Assembly (NCBI GenBank): GCA_032718475.1
Contig: JAUCBJ010001074.1
Coordinates: forward strand, 1 to 51,062
Source: Nemertoderma westbladi
Taxonomy: Eukaryota > Xenacoelomorpha > Nemertodermatida > Nemertodermatidae
DNA length: 51,062 nucleotides
Direction of reading: 5' to 3'
The first letter of the stretch is position 1. Every line of letters starts with the position of its first letter. The notes under the pieces are model-generated. The model saw only the letters and a program-made list of their open reading frames with translations. It did no database searches and was not told the DNA's origin. The translations under genes were made by a program, and so were the position numbers. Below, piece by piece: positions 1 to 9,012 of this stretch.

Positions 1-2
1 TA

Positions 3-500
3 CGTAGGGTTAAGCAAGCGGTACAAGAGTCACCATTCGCTAGCACGGTTAGAGTAGTCTCATCTACGGGACCCAAACTTCGTAACATATTAATAAAAAC
101 TAACATCGACCCCCCAACATGCCCAGCACCTAAGAACGCGGAATGCTACACCTGTGGGCACGGCGTCCGTAAGTGCACCACCAGGAATGTGGTCTACAAG
201 GTAGCCTGCACCAGTTGTGGTGCGGACTACATTGGAGAGTCATATGACTGGGTGCGTGGGCGGGTAATGTCCCATAGGAATGCAATCCGTAACGGGAACC
301 CTAAGAACGAAAGTGGCATAGGCGCACACTTCGTTACACATCACCCTGACTTAGCACAAACCCAACACCCAGTAACAGTATCCATAGTCAAGAAAGCAAG
401 AGACTACGTTGACCGAAAACTCACTGAGAAAGTACACATAGCACACAACACACCAACCATGAATACGCAGCACGTTAGGGAACACGACGCAGGGTGGTGA
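3..500 (+). pseudogene. Penelope-like element, 3' part with GIY-YIG endonuclease
   Basis: The frame is open from the window edge to a stop at 500, so this is the C-terminal end of a longer protein whose reverse transcriptase would lie to the left. A Cys-rich linker (CPAPKNAECYTCGHG, bases about 120-165) precedes a GIY-YIG nuclease core: VVYKVACTSCGADYIGES, then the Arg of WVRGRV, the H of SHRNAI, and GIGAHF. This order of Cys linker and GIY-YIG is typical of endonuclease-bearing Penelope-like retroelements, whose nuclease nicks target DNA for reverse transcription. There is no convincing ATG; only a GTG occurs at 189. Truncation is by the window, so completeness cannot be judged. A free-standing GIY-YIG gene is less likely. 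Confidence 0.75.
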
Positions 501-1097
501 ACGATTGATGACTGATTATGGTGCAATTTATTTAGTGTTTGAAATTATTTGCAATTTATTTGTAACTTTGTAGATTATTGTGTAGTTTTATTGGGTGTAG
601 GAACTACCTACAGTAGATGCCCGCCGCAGCCCCAACACACGTTGGAGCAGCTACTGTAGCTAGGCCTAGACCTTGGATCATACGGTACAGCCTTCAGTAC
701 ATACATACCGGTTGTGTTTCTGTATTATTGTTTGTTACTCGAGACCTATCAGCGAGCTAGTAAAAGGCCTGTGGCCGAAATATTGCTCAATTTGTCAATT
801 TTGGTTACTTGACGGTCAGTCTCCCCTTATCTGTCATTAGTGTACTACTTTATACTGGACTACTACTCAGCAGAATGCTACTAACTACTGAACTACAGTA
901 CTATTGTACTACTACTGCCCAGACAGACTAAACTGCTGAGGCTGACTGAAGCCTTTTACCGGTACTGGTACCAGTTTCTGAGTTTACTCAGTTTACTGAC
1001 AACTGAACATTGCCATATGCCGGTAGCTGGGTAGGCCTACCGTACACCGTAACATAAATCTATAATCAGCTCAATCATCCCTGTCCAGGAAATAAGA
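501..1097. other. Intergenic, upstream of POLR1F
   Basis: No gene is seen. The first 100 bases are AT-rich and probably the 3' tail of the Penelope-like element. The remainder holds many short TACT/AGTA repeats (about 840-910) and the GGCCTA and CCGGTA words common across this genome. The POLR1F promoter should be near 900-1097, but no clear TATA or initiator can be assigned. Confidence 0.4.
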
Positions 1098-1616
1098 ATG
1101 CCAAAGGATTTTAATACTTATGTAAGCGCATGCAGTAGCTCTAAAAACTGCGACGATGGTACCGGTATCAAATCGGTAACTGAAACGTTGAGCATAGAGC
1201 TGCTCCCCAGTCTCTTGGTCGATGTTAAAAAGGGAATATTCAAAACGTTGTCGACCTACATCGGTTTCTACAACCCGTATCTGGGAGGAATAATTATAGA
1301 GTTCGGTAATATCCGAAGTGTTCAAGGTCTGAACATTACCGACAACTTCGTACAAGTAGAGTTAACACTCGATTGGATTATATTGTCTCCCAAAATTGGT
1401 GATAAATATTGCGGAATTGTTTCCAATATATGCGAAGATAGTATCACCGTTTCGGTATCTGTTGAGTCGTTATTTATTTTTACCGCTGATATAGAGAGGC
1501 AAAATAATAATATAAGAGAAGTTCGTCATAGAGAACGTGTCGCGTTTATTGTTGGTGAAGTTATTTTTGGTAATCATGGAGTGAGTGTTAAGGGTCAATT
1601 CCTTTCTGAGGGTTAA
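1098..1616 (+). CDS. POLR1F: RNA polymerase I subunit RPA43-like (POLR1F)
   Basis: This predicts the 172-residue Pol I stalk subunit that pairs with the RPA14-type subunit and helps recruit initiation factors for rRNA transcription in the nucleolus. The N-terminal half (about 25-95) reads as the SHS2/Rpb7-N fold, with conserved-looking YNPYLGGIIIEFGNI. The second half (about 95-170) is the OB fold: ILSPKIGDKYCGIVSNI, then SVESLFIF, then ending VSVKGQFL. RPA43 matches the pattern better than the Pol III paralogue RPC25. The ATG at 1098 is the first in frame and leaves a normal N-terminus. It is intronless. The protein stops right after the OB fold, so the Lys-rich tail of vertebrate RPA43 is missing. 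RPP30 follows on the same strand after 233 bp. Confidence 0.72.
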   Translation: MPKDFNTYVSACSSSKNCDDGTGIKSVTETLSIELLPSLLVDVKKGIFKTLSTYIGFYNPYLGGIIIEFGNIRSVQGLNITDNFVQVELTLDWIILSPKIGDKYCGIVSNICEDSITVSVSVESLFIFTADIERQNNNIREVRHRERVAFIVGEVIFGNHGVSVKGQFLSEG

Positions 1617-1849
1617 ATATTAACTATTAACTTATAAACACCCTCCCAGCTACCAGCCTTCATGACCATACAATTATTTTGGCATTATTTACTACGTTTC
1701 TGATGTTTCTTGAATCTGAATATCGAATAGCAGAGTGTCTAATTTATAATTTAAAAATATTATTAGCAATTTTTAAGATAAGTAGAACGTTCTTCATACT
1801 ACACTCGTTTTGTTTTTGCTACTAATATTTTGTCGTATTGATTTAAATA
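1617..1849 (+). other. Intercistronic spacer POLR1F to RPP30
   Basis: This 233-base AT-rich spacer contains no AATAAA or ATTAAA signal; only a weak TATAAA occurs near 1632. A TTTTTAAG at about 1770-1777 and a TAAGTAG just after it could offer AG acceptors for trans-splicing, but none has a strong polypyrimidine tract. The spacer is compatible with a polycistronic unit and does not prove one. Confidence 0.35.
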
Positions 1850-3013
1850 ATGGCTTTGTATCACGACTTAAATATTTCTTTACCTCGTAACTATTCCATT
1901 CCTAAAGTTACTAGTCTACTCAAGATGGCCCGCAAGTTGGGATACCACGTTGTCGCTATGAATACCGTCGTTAATTTAAGTTGGGAAAGTCATTATAAGA
2001 AAGAGGAGCGATACAAGCTTCTATCAGAATCGGAGCGACTGGCGTTGACTTACCCGGTACCCCGGGATTGGAATTCGGAACTCGGGGAAACTAGTAGGAA
2101 CCCGAGATTTAGAGTCCTAAATCGAATTACTATAGTTATGGACGATAGCTTGTGTTTCCATAGACTCAGTCGACAGATTCCCGGCAATCTTGCCAGATAC
2201 GATATTATCTCTGTGAGGCCGGTGGACACGAATGGATTTATCGTAGCCGCAAAGGAACTGGTTTTTGATATTATTTCTATTGATTGCAGTGGTAAGATGC
2301 CTTTTATCGCTAAGAGACAAGTTATTAATCAGGCGTTGCAAAGAGGTGTATCGCTTGAGATTGAATACGGTCCTTGTCTTAGAGACAGCAGTTGTCGTCG
2401 CCATACTATAGCGAACGCCGGTGAAATATTACGTGGTCTTAACCGGAAACCGGGGGGAGTATTGCTCACTTCCGGTGCGGAGAGACCTATTGAATTACGA
2501 AGTCCCAGAGACGTAATGAATCTCTCGGTGTTGTTTGGGATGACGGAATTGGAAGGAAGTCAGTGCGTTAGTGTCGCAGGGGCGGCTGTGCTAACCCACG
2601 CACGAGCCAGGCGCACCTCCGCTAGTGAGGTCTCTGTAGACATCGCAGATGAAGGGAGTAGCGATGGATGGTTGGTGAGGAAGGCACGGGCTGCGTGTCA
2701 GTTGTGGGTGGTTCCTGAGGTTGGTGTCGGAAGCCCTTCTGGCGACGACGACACCAAAACCTCACCTCGTAGCGATATTAGCAAAGAGAGTGGGGAAATA
2801 TCTGAGGAAGAAAGATTACTGGGAAATAAATCTGAATCGTTATCCCGCAAAAGGAAGAAAGTGCGTTCCCAAAGACATTTAACTCCAAAGAAAAATAAGA
2901 CAGATGAAACTCATATTCCCCCAACTTCCGACTCAAGTTCACCAAAACTGTCACAATTGAAGAAAAAGAGACACAGAAAAAAACGAAAGGAAAGTAAATT
3001 TGACTTAAATTAA
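1850..3013 (+). CDS. RPP30: Ribonuclease P protein subunit p30 (RPP30)
   Basis: RPP30 is a protein subunit of nuclear RNase P and RNase MRP, which mature the 5' end of pre-tRNAs and process pre-rRNA. Its TIM-barrel-like family pattern is clear: the N-terminal YHDLNIS strand, LGYHVVAMNTVV, NRITIVMDD, ARYDIISVRPVD, ISIDCSGKMPF, a block at about 160-185 with IEYGPCLRDSS, and the C-terminal signature SGAERPIELRSPRDVMNL near 208-225. The ATG at 1850 gives the usual start. At 387 residues it is longer than the roughly 270 of vertebrate RPP30. The excess is a low-complexity Ser/Lys tail (about 300-387) with several KKKR-like clusters that look like nuclear or nucleolar localisation signals. It is intronless. 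Confidence 0.9.
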   Translation: MALYHDLNISLPRNYSIPKVTSLLKMARKLGYHVVAMNTVVNLSWESHYKKEERYKLLSESERLALTYPVPRDWNSELGETSRNPRFRVLNRITIVMDDSLCFHRLSRQIPGNLARYDIISVRPVDTNGFIVAAKELVFDIISIDCSGKMPFIAKRQVINQALQRGVSLEIEYGPCLRDSSCRRHTIANAGEILRGLNRKPGGVLLTSGAERPIELRSPRDVMNLSVLFGMTELEGSQCVSVAGAAVLTHARARRTSASEVSVDIADEGSSDGWLVRKARAACQLWVVPEVGVGSPSGDDDTKTSPRSDISKESGEISEEERLLGNKSESLSRKRKKVRSQRHLTPKKNKTDETHIPPTSDSSSPKLSQLKKKRHRKKRKESKFDLN

Positions 3014-3098
3014 ATATAATAATATTATTGATCATTTGATTATTTTAGTAATGGAATAAGATTTGTGAAATGTTGTGTTCTGTTGTATAACATAACAT

Positions 3099-3104
3099 AT
3101 TAAA
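3099..3104 (+). terminator. Poly(A) signal ATTAAA after RPP30
   Basis: ATTAAA lies 86 bases after the RPP30 stop. It is the commonest variant signal and the first AATAAA/ATTAAA-class hexamer after POLR1F starts. Confidence 0.45.
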
Positions 3105-4079
3105 GTTAAACTTAAAAGACTTTGATTTATTGAAGCGAAATATTTAAATAATTTTACCGCCCATTAGGGTGCCATTATATAAATAAGAATAGGCCTTCTA
3201 TGCAAAATAAAAAATATAAAACTAATTATAAGCTTTTTATGCTAAGGGGGGGGGGGGGGGGGGGGGGGTGGATATTCTAAAACAAATGTATGCCATACCA
3301 TCATAGTCAGGCAAAAATTGCATTATACCTACCTAGCATGGAGGTATAGTAAATGATTTATCTGATTCGGGTAGTTAATATTGTTGTTATCGTCACCATC
3401 ATCAATAATCCGACTGATGCCCCATTATTGAGGGTTTTCCTAAAAGTTACCAAATTCTAAATCGGATTATGACTTTATATGCAAAACAATACGATTTCGG
3501 TCCCACTCCAACAAGGTTGTGTTCCAGAACATTTTTACTCACTATTACTCCAATGGGATCAGTGAACAGACCCGGTTTCGAGTTATAAAGTTTGCTATTA
3601 TCGTAACGATAATAATATATTAATTAATACCTTTTATATAAACATCAATCTTGAATTCGTGGTTATTTTAAATAATTTAAGAAACGATTCCAGAATTGCA
3701 ATGGGTGTATTAAATTTAATTTACTCTTAACCGTTCCTTACACAAAACCCTCAAAACGTATCAGTCGTATTATTGATCACAATAAAATTTCCTACCAAAA
3801 TCAACCAAAACATTTAGGGCCTACACTACAGTATACTCATATGTTAGATTCCATAAAAAACAGCAGCATATATCAAGAGCAAAAACAAAAGTGTAAAACG
3901 GCATATAATAAGAGACAGGGAAGAAGGGTTGCCACTCACCTGGAAACCCTGGAATAGTCAGGGAATTTACTTTTTTTAATGTTAGGGGATTCTTGTTTCT
4001 TGGTTTCTTGTAAAAATAAAATATGGACAACAAAATGAACATGTGGGTTATTGAACCGGGCTTAACTGTGTGGGGCGAG
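3105..4079. other. Gene-free spacer with poly-G run
   Basis: AT-rich and without gene-like coding. It contains the G23 run described separately. The end (about 3800-4079) is pre-insertion flank of the RTE copy; the start codon-like ATG at 4023 belongs to this flank, not to the LINE. Confidence 0.5.
3246..3268 (+). repeat. Poly-G tract, 23 G
   Basis: A perfect run of 23 G in AT-rich sequence. It could form a G-quadruplex and its length is likely unstable. Confidence 0.95.
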
Positions 4080-4088
4080 AGTAGGGCA

Positions 4089-5474
4089 GAAATGAAAACA
4101 AATAAGTTGGTGCCAGTTCCCAAGAAAGGCAACCTAACACTCTATGGTTCTTTTCGGGGAATCTCATTGATCTCGATTGCTGCAAAACTATACAATAGAA
4201 TTCTATTAAATCGCATCAGGGATCCCATTGAGAGACTGCTACGTGGAAATCAGAATGGGTTCCGTAAAGGTCGTGGGACCATGGAGCCCATTTTGGCACT
4301 TAGAAGGATAATTGAAGAGTTATCAAAAAAGAAAGACAGGCATCTGGCTGTTATCTTTGTTGACTTCTTCAAGGCCTTTGATTCAGTCTCTCGCTCACGT
4401 ATGTTCAGCATACTTTCATTATATGGGATTCCTGATGAAATTATTGCAGCAATCAGATCAGTATACGATGGTTCAACAACATTTGTGTCTACTGTTGACG
4501 GTGACACAGAACCATTTGAAGTGTTATGGGGCGTCCTCCAAGGAGACACACTTGCACCATTCTTGTTCATTATTGTGGTTGACTATGTTCTACGCATGTC
4601 CTTAGATCATCATAATGATGATGGGGTGATGATAACTCCACCTACTGGCTCCAGAAGTCGAGGAAATCCTGCCAAGTACCTAACTGATCTAGACTTTGCT
4701 GATGACTTAGGAGTACTCTCAGAATCATTAGAGGGAGCCCAGCGGCTCCTCAGCTCATTAGAACATGCTGCTTCTAGTGTTGGTCTTTTTATTAACTCCA
4801 GAAAGACCAAAATTCTGACAGTTAACTTTGAAAGTCCTCAGCAAGTCTCTGATCGGATGAGCATAAGCTCAAAGGATGGTATGCTTGAGCATGTGGACGA
4901 CTTCTGTTACCTGGGATCATGGATCCGGAAGTCAGGTGAGGACCTTCGAATACGTAAGGGAAAGGCATGGGCAGCCTTGAATAGGCTTTCCAGGATTTGG
5001 AAGTCACTTAGAATTAATCGGAAACTTAAGGTCCGATTATTTAGAGCAGCAGTAGTTCCAGTACTCCTCTACGGGAGTCCATGCTGGGCTCTAACTGCTG
5101 AGGACACCAAATCTCTGGATGGCACATTCACAAGAATGCTACGCCGGGTACATTGTGTCAAGTACAATGCACACATCTCCAACCAGACACTATATAACAT
5201 TGGAGGTGTCTCATTGGTTCCCCCAAGCTTGACACTAGAACAAAATCGGCTCCGCTTTGCAGGACATTGCTTTCGCCGTGAGGACCAGCCAGTGCATAAT
5301 CTTGTACTTTGGCAGCCTCATGGAGTAAATAAGCATGGTGGACAACCCATGACTTTCTTGAGACGCATCTTAAAGGACACTGGCCTTGAAGATGCGGATG
5401 ATCTAGCAAATGTCATGGGTAATAGGGAGTTGTGGCGGTGCGATTTTGTCGATAAGCCGGCACAGCATTCTTAA
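4089..5474 (+). CDS. RTE-like reverse transcriptase, partial (no start)
   Basis: About 461 residues in one uninterrupted frame. Motifs in order are LVPVPKKGNLTLYGSFRGISL (palm entry), NGFRKGRG, FVDFFKAFDSVSR with catalytic Asp, GVLQGDTLAPFLF, DLDFADDLGVL (F-A-D-D active site), then the thumb and the RTE-type C-terminal region (YGSPCWAL, RFAGHCFRRED, KHGGQPMTFLRRILKD). Target-primed reverse transcription would use this enzyme together with an apurinic-type endonuclease that is missing here. The frame runs upstream to an ATG at 4023, but those first 22 codons come from flanking DNA. The intact frame suggests a young insertion. Confidence 0.88.
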   Translation, partial: EMKTNKLVPVPKKGNLTLYGSFRGISLISIAAKLYNRILLNRIRDPIERLLRGNQNGFRKGRGTMEPILALRRIIEELSKKKDRHLAVIFVDFFKAFDSVSRSRMFSILSLYGIPDEIIAAIRSVYDGSTTFVSTVDGDTEPFEVLWGVLQGDTLAPFLFIIVVDYVLRMSLDHHNDDGVMITPPTGSRSRGNPAKYLTDLDFADDLGVLSESLEGAQRLLSSLEHAASSVGLFINSRKTKILTVNFESPQQVSDRMSISSKDGMLEHVDDFCYLGSWIRKSGEDLRIRKGKAWAALNRLSRIWKSLRINRKLKVRLFRAAVVPVLLYGSPCWALTAEDTKSLDGTFTRMLRRVHCVKYNAHISNQTLYNIGGVSLVPPSLTLEQNRLRFAGHCFRREDQPVHNLVLWQPHGVNKHGGQPMTFLRRILKDTGLEDADDLANVMGNRELWRCDFVDKPAQHS

Positions 5475-5517
5475 AAATGCAGCTGCAATGCAGCATGCCG
5501 ATCCTAGTAGTAGTAGT
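4089..5517 (+). mobile_element. RTE-like non-LTR retrotransposon, 5'-truncated copy 1
   Basis: The left boundary is defined by a perfect 9-base target duplication, AGTAGGGCA, at 4080-4088 and 5518-5526. The right copy partly overlaps the (TAG)n tail, so about five of its bases are independent. Homology with the minus copy at 30886-32368 also begins at this point. The 3' end is typical of RTE-type LINEs: a very short 3' UTR (about 40 bases, GCAGCTGCAATGCAGCATGC) and a short tandem tail, TAGTAGTAG, instead of poly(A). The endonuclease domain is absent through 5' truncation. Confidence 0.85.
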
Positions 5518-5526
5518 AGTAGGGCA

Positions 5527-5759
5527 AACCTAGGTAGGAATGTGTATCCCATGTAATATATATAACCGTTACTCTGTTAATTGTACTTCAGTTGGCTACA
5601 TGAGTGTAGAAGTTAGACAGTTTTTAACCGTTGTCGCTGCCAATATTACTGCTATTGTTATATTAGACTGACTGTGCTTATCAGACATTACGAACAGCAA
5701 TAACTACAAACTCAGTTATTTCAATGGCCTTCGGCCTTTCAGTTCCAACCATAGCCTTT
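5527..5759. other. Short spacer before LTR element
   Basis: There is no coding sequence. A small palindromic patch, ATGGCCTTCGGCCTTTC, lies near 5723-5740. The sequence just left of 5760 does not match the upstream part of the LTR at 9013-9314, so the 5' LTR of the next element is truncated here. Confidence 0.4.
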
Positions 5760-5851
5760 CAGTAGCCTAGCAAACGCGGCGATGCGTATTCTCCATATGA
5801 CTCACACACACACACCAGTCGGGATCTTTTTCCAACTCGGATCCCGTCACA
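5760..5851 (+). repeat. Truncated 5' LTR remnant
   Basis: About 92 bases closely match 9225-9314, including a CA-dinucleotide stretch and GGATCCCGTCACA. Homology stops abruptly at 5760, so about 210 bp of the LTR are missing. Confidence 0.75.
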
Positions 5852-5937
5852 GTTAAAAACCAGACTTAGGGGGAAGTTAAAAACCTACGACAACAACGAG
5901 AACCGAGATTAGCTGTGACGACGACACTCTAACAACA

Positions 5938-6484
5938 ATGATGAGTGAACAAACACCCCAGAGTTCAGAGAAGGGAGAGGGTACCTTTGGGATACCAAAG
6001 TACGCAAGGGAACCACCTAAGAAGGAATGGAGGAGGTTTGTCGATTCAGTGGAGAGGGGTGGATATATGGTCCTGGACGACGAGGGGACCGTAGGGGATG
6101 ACGATGGGACGAGGAAGGGGTCAGGTGGGTTGGGTAGAACTATATTGCTGCATTTAGCGGCGCCGAACGGAGATATTTTTCTGTTTGAGCTAGGGACCTA
6201 TGGTAAGAAGAGCTGACCAAAGTTGAATCATCTACCGGATGCAGTGCAGATGTTAGTGAGATCGAAGACTACGATCAAGATTGGAATCGGCAATAAGTGA
6301 CGACGCAGAGATGATTATTGGACCGAACACCACGAATCTTCTGGATACACAGGTAGTCTACATGGCTATGATGAAACCGGATGGATTAGGACTGGTGGAT
6401 AACACGGGACAATGTGGAGCCGTGGTGATGGGTCAGTTAATGGTACTCGTGTGCCACAAGCCGATGGAGTGGAACAAGTTCTGA
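5938..6484 (+). pseudogene. Module ORF A, DEDD exonuclease-like, frameshifted
   Basis: Two adjacent ATGs (5938, 5941) lie 86 bases after the LTR. The first frame (5938-6216) contains KEWRRFVDSVERGGYMVLDDEG, aligning with the KRFVEDVRELGYLGVDTEG region of the BEL ORF A (41068-41760); both give D-x-E-G, the motif I pattern of DEDD exonucleases. LLHLAAPNGDIFLF matches LHLVSPGGLVIAVV. A TGA at 6214-6216 and an apparent one-base insertion near 6285 then break it. The KIG of the first frame and SAISDDAEMI of the second together resemble motif II of WRN/RNase D-type enzymes (KVGxxIxxD), with an Asp retained here. A product would trim nucleic acid 3' ends, if active. Confidence 0.6.
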
Positions 6485-7158
6485 GAAGAGTACGGGGCGG
6501 AACTTACGAGTTCATTCAAGTGGGGGGTGAGACCAGGAAGGGACGAGCTATATCACTTCCGAAAGGGGGCGATTAAGACATACCAGAAGAGGTATATCTT
6601 ACAGGAGGACTGGATAAGGATAGGGTTGGTGAACCTATTCGTAATGGTGGTCATCAGCAGGGAGCCGAAGGCATTTCTACTGATGGGAGCATCTCTGAAC
6701 CACAGGAGAGCTTTTAAGACTGCTCTAGAGGGTCTTGTAGACCACACGGGGCAGAAGGGCGAGTCGGTGTATTATAATACCCGACATCTGGTGGACAGAG
6801 AAGTAGACACACTGTACCAACGATGGAAGAAATACGAGGCGGACAGGGAGGAGGAAAGGAAGCAAGAGGAGGCCGTAGGAAAGAGAGGAGGGAGGCAGCA
6901 GGTAGAGAGGCAGCAAAAAGAGGAGGGGACTACGATTTCGAGGCCCAGGATTGGGATGAGTTGAGATGGTGCTCCGAGGCCTTGGGTGAGTTTCGGCTGG
7001 ATGATGAGATAGAGTGGATGGAGGAAATGCTGATACAGTCGACATCTGGATTGCAGGGAATGCCGATACCCGGGGGGTCCGAGGGTGACTTTGGAAGGAA
7101 GAGACCGAGAATGGCGGAGAGTTACGGGCAAGTACCAGGCTGGGAAGTGACATGGTAA
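6485..7158 (+). pseudogene. Module ORF B homologue, broken
   Basis: The 6527-6964 frame aligns with BEL ORF B: KRYILQEDW corresponds to EQYILQEDY, followed by REPKAF / PRAF, a conserved LVD, YYNTRHLVDRE / IYNANYLIDKE, then a Glu/Lys-rich tail. It continues in another frame (to 7158) with DYDFEAQDWDELRW. The YILQED helix sits where DEDD exonucleases carry motif III (YxxxD). The frame is the same as that of 6281-6484, separated only by a TGA at 6482-6484, so A and B were probably continuous in the ancestor. Confidence 0.55.
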
Positions 7159-7177
7159 ATCAACCGCGATCCTGGGT

Positions 7178-8161
7178 TTGGAACCGCTTGTGGCAGAAGA
7201 AGTGGAGGGAGACGAGTTCGGGGAAATGCCGCCGATAGAGAGGATTGGCTGGGCAGACATGGACTGTGTGGACGGGAGAGTAGTGACAGCCAGCAGGGTG
7301 AAAGCCTTCTGGGAGCCCCCCAACAAGCGAGCCTGGGAACACGGAGAGCCGGCGATGAATTTGCTGGTGGATGCAATTCGGCTAGGCGAGCAACCGGGGA
7401 TGGCCCCACAGGTGGTGGTTGGGGAGACGATGCCGAGGGAGGAAGAGGACATCGACATGGGTAGGGACGATAAGGTGGAGATGTTCACATATCAGTGGCT
7501 CCACAGACCCAGGTGGCTGCATGGAGCTAAGGACGAGTTTGGGCGGCAGACAGTGATACATGGCTTGACAGCTAAGACTACTGTGGTTGGCTAACCCACC
7601 AGCAGAAGATCTGTCTGTATCGCTACCAGAATGGAGCGACATGTCTATACTGCCATGACTCCATAGGATGGGCGTGTGTTGAAGCTACATCATAGATGTA
7701 GCAAGTGCAGATTTAGGGGGCATTTCGAGTGCCAGTGCGACTGGATGGATGATGAGGAGAAGTTCCGTATCTATGAGGACTGGACCGACATTGGTGTCAT
7801 GACCAGACAGAGGATGAAGGCCCAAGAGTTCCGGTTGGGGTTCTTTCACATCAACCAACAGGCCCACCAGGAGATAACCAGGAGACTGCCATTCACCTAC
7901 CAGGTGGTAGCGATGGCGGCATCACATGGAGGGGTTATTAACACCCGGAGGTACCTTGACAGGTGGTCGCCGGAGAATAGGATGGAGTTCAGGAGCTTTC
8001 TGGCAGAGCATATACCGCGTGCCATGAAGATCATCATGTGGGATGCTACCAGAGGAAAGCAAGAGGGACACTCAGTGGGACATCCAGCAAAACGATACCG
8101 TGAGATGATAACGGCCGCACCCAGGACACTCAGTGGGATATCCAGCAAAACGATACTGTGA
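7178..8161 (+). pseudogene. Module ORF C homologue, zinc-knuckle protein, broken
   Basis: The last part (7676 onward) is clearest: a CX2CX4HX4C knuckle, CSKCRFRGHFECQC, aligns with CGRCGFRGHRNSDC of BEL ORF C. It is followed by a shared C-terminal domain (MTRQRMKAQEFRLGFFHI versus VETRRRLLRRGIAMGFFHM). A second, frameshifted knuckle-like CLYC occurs near 7640-7660. Upstream, 7178-7594 is an acidic stretch with weaker similarity. Several stops and frameshifts make it inactive. The role is unknown; nucleic-acid binding is suggested by the knuckles. Confidence 0.6.
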
Positions 8162-8181
8162 GATGATAACGGCCGCACCCA
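8066..8181 (+). repeat. 58-bp tandem duplication
   Basis: Two nearly identical 58-base units (from GGACACTCAGTGGGA to GGCCGCACCCA) with three or so differences. The duplication disrupts the end of the ORF C homologue. Confidence 0.9.
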
Positions 8182-9012
8182 GGGATCCAACTGCAGGGGT
8201 TTGCAAAGATGTATCGGCGTGGATGAGTGCCCTGAAGAACAAACAGGAGGAAAAGAAACGCCCGAGACAGGACGATAATAGGGGCAAGGAGATGAGATGG
8301 TTTCCAGCGGGAACGGGAGGAGGACTTTAAGAGTGGTTACAGACCGTATTGATGTGCCTAGAAGGCATCGTGAGGACTGAAATTAACTGATAACTCAAGG
8401 CCCACACCTTTTATAAAAGTGCAATCAATACATACCATATATGTATACGTAATCAATCAAAAGTGCAATACGTAGAGCTGGAAAGAATATAATGTATGTG
8501 CTATAGTCAGATACAACCTTTTCCAATTAGCTACTGGGACTGGGGACTAATTGACTGAAACAGGAGGATAAGACAATGACGGGTCTCACTTACATGGTGT
8601 ACACATATGTGAGACCTGAAAGGAGTGTAGAGAGTGAGAGTAAAACGGGGTCGAGTGTGAAAGGAATATGCTGAGGAGGTGCGAGAGTTTGGGGAAAGAT
8701 GAAAGGCGCGAGATTCAAATGTGGGAGGGCGAGCTGAGCGGAGAGGAGATTGGATAATAATATCCGGGGAGAAAATTGAGTGAGGAAGAAGGGTGATCGT
8801 CTAAATAGAGACTCCAGATGCCTTGGTACAACTTAGCTCGTTGATGTACCAAGGGAGGATAGTGAGAACAGACCCAGAGGGGCCAGTCTGGAAAACTGGC
8901 CCCAAGAAAAGAACTCCACCCCACAACCAATATTAGATTGGTTTCCAGCAGAATTGGAGCGCACTTTAAAAGTTGATGCTATCTTCTCACCGGGAAGATA
9001 GCATGGGGGGAG
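8182..9012 (+). other. 3' untranslated part of module element
   Basis: No coding signal. The region is purine-rich toward the end, finishing in a hairpin-like GCTATCTTC...GAAGATAGC (about 8978-9003) and the polypurine tract GGGGGGAG directly before the 3' LTR. Confidence 0.5.

Noticed and set aside
1071-1355. Minus-strand ORF opposite POLR1F
   Set aside because: Overlaps a recognised gene on the other strand and shows no family resemblance.
4023-4088. ATG at 4023 as the start of the LINE ORF
   Set aside because: The target duplication at 4080-4088 shows that these codons are flanking DNA fused by chance to the RT frame.
6725-7488. Minus-strand ORFs of 142 and 238 residues in the module element
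   Set aside because: Ser/Pro/Leu-rich mirror frames of purine-rich plus-strand coding; no family signs.
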